Positions 60,901 to 64,000 of a stretch of DNA of 64,000 bases are shown here, one piece after another (the first letter of the stretch is position 1; every line of letters begins with the position of its first letter). This stretch comes from CAZDVQ01 sp964508975 (GTDB taxonomy: Bacteria; Bacteroidota; Bacteroidia; Chitinophagales; Saprospiraceae). The position numbers and the translations under genes are program-made. The stretch spans positions 1-64,000 of the forward strand of contig CAZDVQ010000014.1 in assembly GCA_964508975.1 (NCBI GenBank), in the 5' to 3' direction. The notes below the pieces were generated by a model. It was not told the origin of the DNA, made no database searches, and worked only from the letters and a program-made list of their open reading frames with translations.

Positions 60901-62453
60901 TGGGTTACCACAGCCGAAGCGGATACCGTACAACCGCTGGTTGTATTCGTCACCGTTAGGGTATAAGTACCCGGCTGCGTTACCACCGGCGATAGCGTAT
61001 TAGAACCCGATTGTATGCCCGGCCCTGTCCATTGGTATGAAAAGTTACCTCCAGTACTAGAGCCTGCACCACTCAGCGTTAAACTAGTCGTAGTACAAGT
61101 CAAGGAGCTTGGAGCAGATGCCAAAGCTGTCGGGGCACCCGGTGCACTAATTGTGCCTTGGGTGGTTGCAGTACAACCTTGTCCATCAACAACAGTTACG
61201 TTGTAAGAACCTGGTTGCAAGCCACCAAATGAAAAGTTACCGTTGTTGGACACCTGTGGCCCTGCACCAATATTGTAGGTAAAGGGTGGTAAACCTCCTA
61301 TTACATTTACGAACAAGCTACCGGGTGCTGTACAGGACGCCGCTGTACCTGAAGCCGTGGCAGTCAAGGTAAATGTATTGACTGTAACGTCGTCATCAAC
61401 CGTGACGGTTGCATTATTACAGTTGGTATAAACGGCTTGGGCGGTGTATGTAGTTGTGGCTGCTGGACAAACTTGAATATTTGTTCCAGAACCGATAGGG
61501 GTTGCACCATCAAACCAGCTTACCGTAAAGTTAGTAGCCCCGTTTGGGGTAAAACGCCATCCGTCGTTAGAGGTACTCCATTGTGTTGGCGAGTTGCGGT
61601 TAGGGACAACAAAAGCCTGTGTTGCATTGGCATTTTGGATACCGTGAATAGCACGACCACTATTCCAACCACCACAGGTTGGTTTATTTTGAATATACGT
61701 CTCGATGATGTTGGTCGTTTCGTACAGCACGATTTGTTGCGTAGCAATTAAGTTTGTACAGTCATACATTGGAATTTGGTACCAAGTAACCGACAAGGAG
61801 CGACATGGGGCCGTTCCGGAGATATTATAATAAATTTGGCCGCCTTCGCTAGGGTCCATATCATGGAAAGGAGCACAAATACTATTCCTAGCATCGTTAT
61901 TACCAGGGAATGCTGTGTTGATAGGCCAGGCGTTGTATTGATTGGCATAACTTAAATCAAATGAAATGCAGCCATTGGCCCCGATTACACATTGGTTAAA
62001 GGTACCACCAAAATAACAGAAGTCGAAAGGTAAGTTAATAACCCCTGACCATATATCATCCGTGCCAACCAAAATTTGTGTGCCTGCTGTAAACGGGAAC
62101 GGGGTGTATGCTATTGGAGCAAGGGCATAGCTAGTTGTTTGAAACCCAGATACGGGAGCTGCGGTCAAGTTTACACAACCACCAGCACAGGTGGTCACAT
62201 CAGGACCTGCGTTCACCGCGGGACATGCATCAAATGCTGCTTGGATTTGAAACTCCGTAGGATCCGGTGCGGGTGTTGGATTGGGCGTTTGCCTTTGCTC
62301 CAATTCACCCAAGGTGGCCCTGCGTTGTTGCCTCAGTTGTTCTTTTTGGGCAGCCTCGCGCGCTATCCTGTCTGCTTGCCCATGAAGGGAAGACAAGGCT
62401 AGTAACACGCCGAATACTGGCATTAATAATTTTACCAGGTAAACTTTTTTCAT
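54957..62453 (-). CDS. Giant secreted adhesin, T9SS type B sorting domain
   Basis: A 2498-aa surface protein. Signal peptide at residues 1-26, then a short charged helix (REAAQKEQLRQQRRATLGEL). A NIDO/MAM-like globular domain follows (about 90-330, with DFCYFGGTFNQCVIGANGC and CAPFHDMDPSEGG). More than a dozen Ig/PKD-like repeats follow (VTVTNTTSGCTVSASAVVT type). Two larger duplicated modules (near 1100-1200 and 1340-1440) are built on the pattern VHALNFEPTDAPSPLP / VHALSYDAANAPSPLP. A cadherin-like segment and a C-terminal type B sorting domain (FVPNIFTPNGDGVNDFLI, FNRWGDEVF) end it. It is transcribed upstream of a PorP/SprF and a PorE-like gene. Ligand unknown. Confidence 0.92.
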   Translation of the reverse strand: MKKVYLVKLLMPVFGVLLALSSLHGQADRIAREAAQKEQLRQQRRATLGELEQRQTPNPTPAPDPTEFQIQAAFDACPAVNAGPDVTTCAGGCVNLTAAPVSGFQTTSYALAPIAYTPFPFTAGTQILVGTDDIWSGVINLPFDFCYFGGTFNQCVIGANGCISFDLSYANQYNAWPINTAFPGNNDARNSICAPFHDMDPSEGGQIYYNISGTAPCRSLSVTWYQIPMYDCTNLIATQQIVLYETTNIIETYIQNKPTCGGWNSGRAIHGIQNANATQAFVVPNRNSPTQWSTSNDGWRFTPNGATNFTVSWFDGATPIGSGTNIQVCPAATTTYTAQAVYTNCNNATVTVDDDVTVNTFTLTATASGTAASCTAPGSLFVNVIGGLPPFTYNIGAGPQVSNNGNFSFGGLQPGSYNVTVVDGQGCTATTQGTISAPGAPTALASAPSSLTCTTTSLTLSGAGSSTGGNFSYQWTGPGIQSGSNTLSPVVTQPGTYTLTVTNTTSGCTVSASAVVTQNNTTPTASAATTSALNCAQSQVEVSGAGSSNGPNFTAQWTGPGIVSGATSLLPIVNQAGAYNLLITDITNGCTATASATVTSNTTLPTAVVAQSLPITCTDTVVTLSGTGSSTGPDITYVWSGPGLASAGNAITTTANLGGSYTLIVNNTSNFCTASASTTVLVDNALPTAVANAPVSLTCTATSVQLDGSGSSAGAGFTYAWSGPSVVAGSATLTPTVNQPGAYGLIVTNTVNGCTQTATATLASNTAAPTVSIASPADLTCANPTIALDASGSTTLSGSASYQWNGPGLASGTNTASPFVDEPGTYFVTVTDTQNGCTAVGQTTVAQSGVPTISAIANNPGCDPNGNVITVTVNGGTAPYSYDIGFGAQSSNIFNSVVAGTYTVVVTDDLGCIVNTTVTVPPTPVLGAPALSSNSPVCESSLILLGSVAPAGVTYAWSGPNGFASSSPNPNVPLATIANQGLYVLVITDVNGCTSTASTYVQVNQNGTVAIDTPIDFCTNSGQAWLTASPAGGTWSGDVSAVGSFFPGTLGAGTFVAYYTYNSPNGCNVTQSVLFNIYDCSCAANDTICEGAPVIITSSGGSAGYTQVYYLVDAITNIVLDSNSTGNFTNTVVAGNSYRVHALNFEPTDAPSPLPIIGLPIGDFGFTHRGCFNTDFLSDYYCFFVEPTPSFTLSNSSPVCEGGNVTLSVTEVLGATYNWAGPAGFSANGPVTQIQGVTVASAGVYNLTVTTLGGCTYTDATIVSIGAGPVVNVLGPIDYCTNAGLSWLYATPQGGTWSGSVSANGAFEPAALGAGTFQATYVYTDNNGCVAEALSTFNVGQCNCVTRDTVCFGEPAITSIAASNPAYTQLYVLKDPISGTVIAVNNTGDFTSSVQAGGFYNVHALSYDAANAPSPLPAVGLPAGNFGFSNFGLFDANYLSNFVCLFVSEVPTVQVSNSGPVCAGQSVTLTSSGGNFSSYSWSGPAGFASNLGNPTLSNATTAMSGTYTVTATNQSGCTTTASTQITVFDTPVSTASSNDIPCMNATDDVVLTATVTGGTAPYTYYWSTPTGGAITSSVASVLFPNASQVSPGVYSLVVVDANGCTSGIDTTLVDINLSPSQPVINGPSGVCAGTATTLTTQTYVGSNVTYTWTLPNASTQVTTNPSLNLVSPLTGTYQVVVNVAGCNSSAGTFSLVVHPVPTLLATSDDLECMDPTDDITLTATVQGGTGPFVYYWTGPNNFNLITQDNEVVFPNAINAYAGTYNVYAVDANGCQTLMDTTVIDATVAPQQPIVSGPAAVCAGQLVTLSVPVYSGNTVSYTWLLPNGASYTSGDNTYTMLNVQAAVQGGTYRVIVVVDGCTSDTSAAFTLTIDPRPSITAISGGGAYCQGANVTLASTVNTGGANVTYLWTGPNGFSATTPDVVFSNVQPAQSGSYRLEVFSNAGCASEPVVVNLTVTPRPDVPSLTSNSPVCIGETIALGTTPVNGTTVTYDWYFNGTLLGSTNIAQYLIPAATPAQNGAYSVVVNVDGCISIPSVPGNVQVGAFPSLQASSNSPVCPGTDLALDATFNAGLSYQWSGPAGFTSTLRNPIIPAITPFNAGTYYVLVIDNATGCSSADTIVVAIVPSATDIAFAGIDQALCDVNTATLTALAPVTPGVTGRWEQTVFQAGQGVTITSPAALTTGVNGLLPGNTYRFVWVLTNADCGDFSWDTVSVTSDILPTLQAYAGETDFACATYLFNLDAVSPSIGIGLWSQQVTQAQAGVIIVSPNDANTLVANLLPGENVFYWTLSNGACVDYSSDSVMIVREEAIPTANIDSVFVPFDIVTGEGGVTGIDLLLNDDVTTVTSYTVSIVDAPNHGILTQNASGTWDFTTNLNYYGRDTFIYQICAGNCPDLCDTAMVILKIGEFNDCFVPNIFTPNGDGVNDFLIVPCLGNYPNNELSVFNRWGDEVFRAIGYSNDWTGTFNGADLPDGSYYYILKLNDADETILQGYTVIHR

Positions 62454-62985
62454 AACCGCTTGATATTGATAATGATGTTCAATCGAATTGCGTTGTTTTG
62501 CAGTATACTATCTAGGATAATGTACCAACTGACATGCTCGGCTAATCCATAAGATTATCCAAAACCTATACTAAATCCATTAAAACTAGGATGAATGGCA
62601 TCACCGCAATTGATCAACGTACAACATAAAATGCACGCTAACGTCAAAGCCGCTACGTTCGTAAATAGTTTTCAGGAGTGCTTAGTGTAGGGTTAAAAAC
62701 ATATCTGCTGAGCAGTGAAACTGATTCTGAAATCAATTTGCTACTTTTCAGGGCTGCAATATTCAAATGTTTTGGCAACTATCCAAAATATATTACTTTT
62801 TATATTAAACATTTGTGACTTTTTAAAATATACTTTTGAATATCTAATAATTTGATTAGCAATTATTTGGATATAATATATTGTGACATATATAAATTGT
62901 GTCTAGCTCCATCAGCAAGGAGCTAATCTTTGAACCTTAATATTTTTTTAATGTTTACAACCGATTTTGCCGCACAGTAGTAGTT
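62454..62985. other. AT-rich intergenic region, nothing recognised
   Basis: About 530 bp upstream of the giant adhesin. I see no gene, tRNA or repeat of the dispersed family in it. A small hairpin (AGCTCC ATCAGCAA GGAGCT) lies near 62905. It probably holds the long leader or upstream control of the adhesin gene. Confidence 0.5.
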
Positions 62986-62988
62986 TGC

Positions 62989-63103
62989 CGCGTGAGCGAT
63001 GCGAAGGGGTGGCCGAAGGCCAGACCGCAACGCGGGCCGAGCGAATAGCGAGCCCCGTAGCGTAGCGACCCCGTGGGCATTCTTGCCCATGGGGGCACGC
63101 CCA
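62989..63103 (+). repeat. GC-rich structured intergenic element, type C
   Basis: CGTGAGCGATGCGAAGGGGT, GGCCGAAGGCCAGACCGCAA, CCGAGCGAATAGCGAGCCCC, the hairpin GTGGGCATTCTTGCCCAT, edge GGCACGCCCAAATC. The AT array normally beside the edge is not present here. Confidence 0.85.
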
Positions 63104-63119
63104 AATCATATATCTAGGC

Positions 63120-63158
63120 AAAAAAAATCCCTTCGTCTATTATTAAGACGAAGGGATG
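63120..63158 (-). terminator. Rho-independent terminator after the zinc peptidase gene
   Basis: ATCCCTTCGTCT ... AGACGAAGGGAT with eight T's on the minus strand. Confidence 0.92.
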
Positions 63159-63183
63159 ATGGATAAAGTTTCAAGTGGAACGC

Positions 63184-63867
63184 TTATTCCCTTGAGCCCA
63201 ACAACTTGAACAAAAAGAACAAGAAGGTAGCCATGGCACCCAGTGCAGCGACCACGTAAGTCAGCGCAGCCCATTTCAAGGCATCCTTGGCACCATCATA
63301 TTCAGCACCGCGAGCAACACCAGTTTCATCGAGCCACACTAAGGCACGGTTGCTAGCGTCAAATTCAACCGGCAGGGTTACCACGCTGAACAGCGCGGTG
63401 ATGCCAAACAACACAACGGCGATGAGCAACACGGTAGTATTACCCCCCATGCCAAACATACCCAGTGCCGCCATGAGTACAAACTGTTGAAGACTAGAGG
63501 CTATCTGTACAACGGGAACCATTTTTGAACGGAGTTGCAACATGCTGTAGGCGGTAGCATGTTGAACGGCGTGGCCACACTCGTGTGCTGCAACTGCGGC
63601 AGCAGCAACACTACGACCTTGGTAAACGTGTGGACTAAGGCTTACCGTTTTGGTTGAAGGATTGTAATGGTCGGTCAAGAAACCTTCGCCTTGAACGATT
63701 TGCACGTCGTGGATACCATAGTGCTGCAACATGGCCCTGGCCACATCGGCACCGGTATTACCCGAGCTGAGGGGGACCTTGCTATAGTGCTCAAACTTGG
63801 ATTTCAAGCGCGAGCTAACCAACATACCCAAAAGGCCGAATACGGCCACAATTACAATGTACATCAT
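63184..63867 (-). CDS. Zinc metallopeptidase (YugP/Zn_peptidase_2 family)
   Basis: 227 aa. An N-terminal membrane helix (MYIVIVAVFGLLGMLVSS) is followed by the catalytic motif AAHECGHAVQHATAYS (HExGH form of HExxH) and, later, VVTLPVEFDASNRALVWLDETG, which provides the family's third-ligand region. Three hydrophobic helices at the centre and C-terminus anchor it. The role is unknown for the family. It is separated from serS by about 70 bp and ends in a strong terminator. Confidence 0.9.
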   Translation of the reverse strand: MMYIVIVAVFGLLGMLVSSRLKSKFEHYSKVPLSSGNTGADVARAMLQHYGIHDVQIVQGEGFLTDHYNPSTKTVSLSPHVYQGRSVAAAAVAAHECGHAVQHATAYSMLQLRSKMVPVVQIASSLQQFVLMAALGMFGMGGNTTVLLIAVVLFGITALFSVVTLPVEFDASNRALVWLDETGVARGAEYDGAKDALKWAALTYVVAALGAMATFLFFLFKLLGSRE

Positions 63868-63935
63868 AGTTGAGAGAATCTTTTTTGCTTAAAAATTGTA
63901 GCTGATAAACAGGCAATGGCCCCAAAAAGTTCTAT

Positions 63936-64000
63936 TTAGGCCCCGTAGGGAATAAAATCGAACTTAGTGTATGGTTGCAATGCCTCGGGGATGCGTACAC
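63936..64000 (-). CDS. serS: Seryl-tRNA synthetase, C-terminal fragment
   Basis: Only the last 21 codons are in the window. On the minus strand they read VRIPEALQPYTKFDFIPYGA then TAA. The VRIPEALQPY segment is the conserved C-terminal end of class II seryl-tRNA synthetase, so the gene runs off the right edge. The fragment is short, so the assignment depends on that motif. Confidence 0.8.
   Translation of the reverse strand, partial: VRIPEALQPYTKFDFIPYGA

Overview
The window is a chromosomal segment of a member of the phylum Bacteroidota. Several lines agree on this. There are T9SS type B ('gliding-motility-associated') C-terminal domains on two giant secreted proteins, two PorP/SprF-family outer-membrane proteins, a PorE-like TPR/PD40/OmpA protein, a GldB lipoprotein, a CrtD-type carotenoid desaturase, and promoters of the Bacteroidota TAnnTTTG type. 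I cannot place it below phylum with confidence; the mixture is compatible with a gliding or filamentous environmental lineage such as Saprospiria or Chitinophagia. No rRNA, tRNA, CRISPR array, transposase or integrase was seen.

Layout. 1-2096 holds a secreted repeat protein (lamin-tail domain plus Ig-like repeats), broken by a 100-N assembly gap. 2185-3260 holds two near-duplicate tail-collar proteins. 4363-13334 holds a conserved-looking exported protein, carA, eno, a PepSY-like membrane protein, an exported alpha/beta hydrolase, a DUF4350 protein and a secreted-protein gene interrupted by an in-frame TAA. 13342-15022 is an AT-rich pocket with an orphan antitoxin-like gene, an XRE regulator killed by an in-frame TAA, a lipoprotein with a Cys-containing tail and a two-helix membrane protein. 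15138-26279 holds a PlsC-type acyltransferase, the three-gene proton-translocating transhydrogenase operon (pntAA-pntAB-pntB), an MBL-fold hydrolase, an exported unknown, a DUF1573 lipoprotein, an RsmI-like methyltransferase, gldB and a PorT-like barrel. 26577-33561 (minus) holds fadD, a propionyl/acyl-CoA carboxylase beta subunit, crtD, dtd and porP/sprF. 33974-37625 (minus) is a two-gene unit: an LRR-Roc-COR-TIR protein followed, with an 8-nt overlap, by a formylglycine-generating-enzyme-like protein. 37935-48038 is a 3367-aa SprB-like adhesin. 48525-50878 holds an AGCS symporter and a lipoprotein. 51299-62453 is an adhesin / PorP / PorE-like cluster. The right edge has a YugP-type zinc peptidase and the last codons of serS.

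How the genes work together. The giant adhesins, the PorP/SprF proteins, the PorE-like anchor and GldB form a surface-adhesion and gliding/T9SS theme. carA, eno, pnt, fadD, the carboxylase subunit, crtD and dtd are housekeeping or lipid/energy metabolism. The LRR-Roc-COR-TIR plus FGE-like pair is the best candidate for an immune or biological-conflict module.

The most unusual signal is not a gene. Most of the larger intergenic gaps carry a GC-rich, hairpin-dense repeat of about 100-170 bp with a conserved edge (TTTTGGGCG...) and core (GCTCGCT-nnn-CGCTCGG). Many of these lie directly beside AT-rich tracts of degenerate units repeating every 7 or 8 bp (for example GTTCATN, TTAATGN, AAATGAGT). 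About seventeen GC-rich copies and more than fifteen periodic tracts lie in 64 kb. The combination looks like a compound dispersed element family that I cannot match to a named class.
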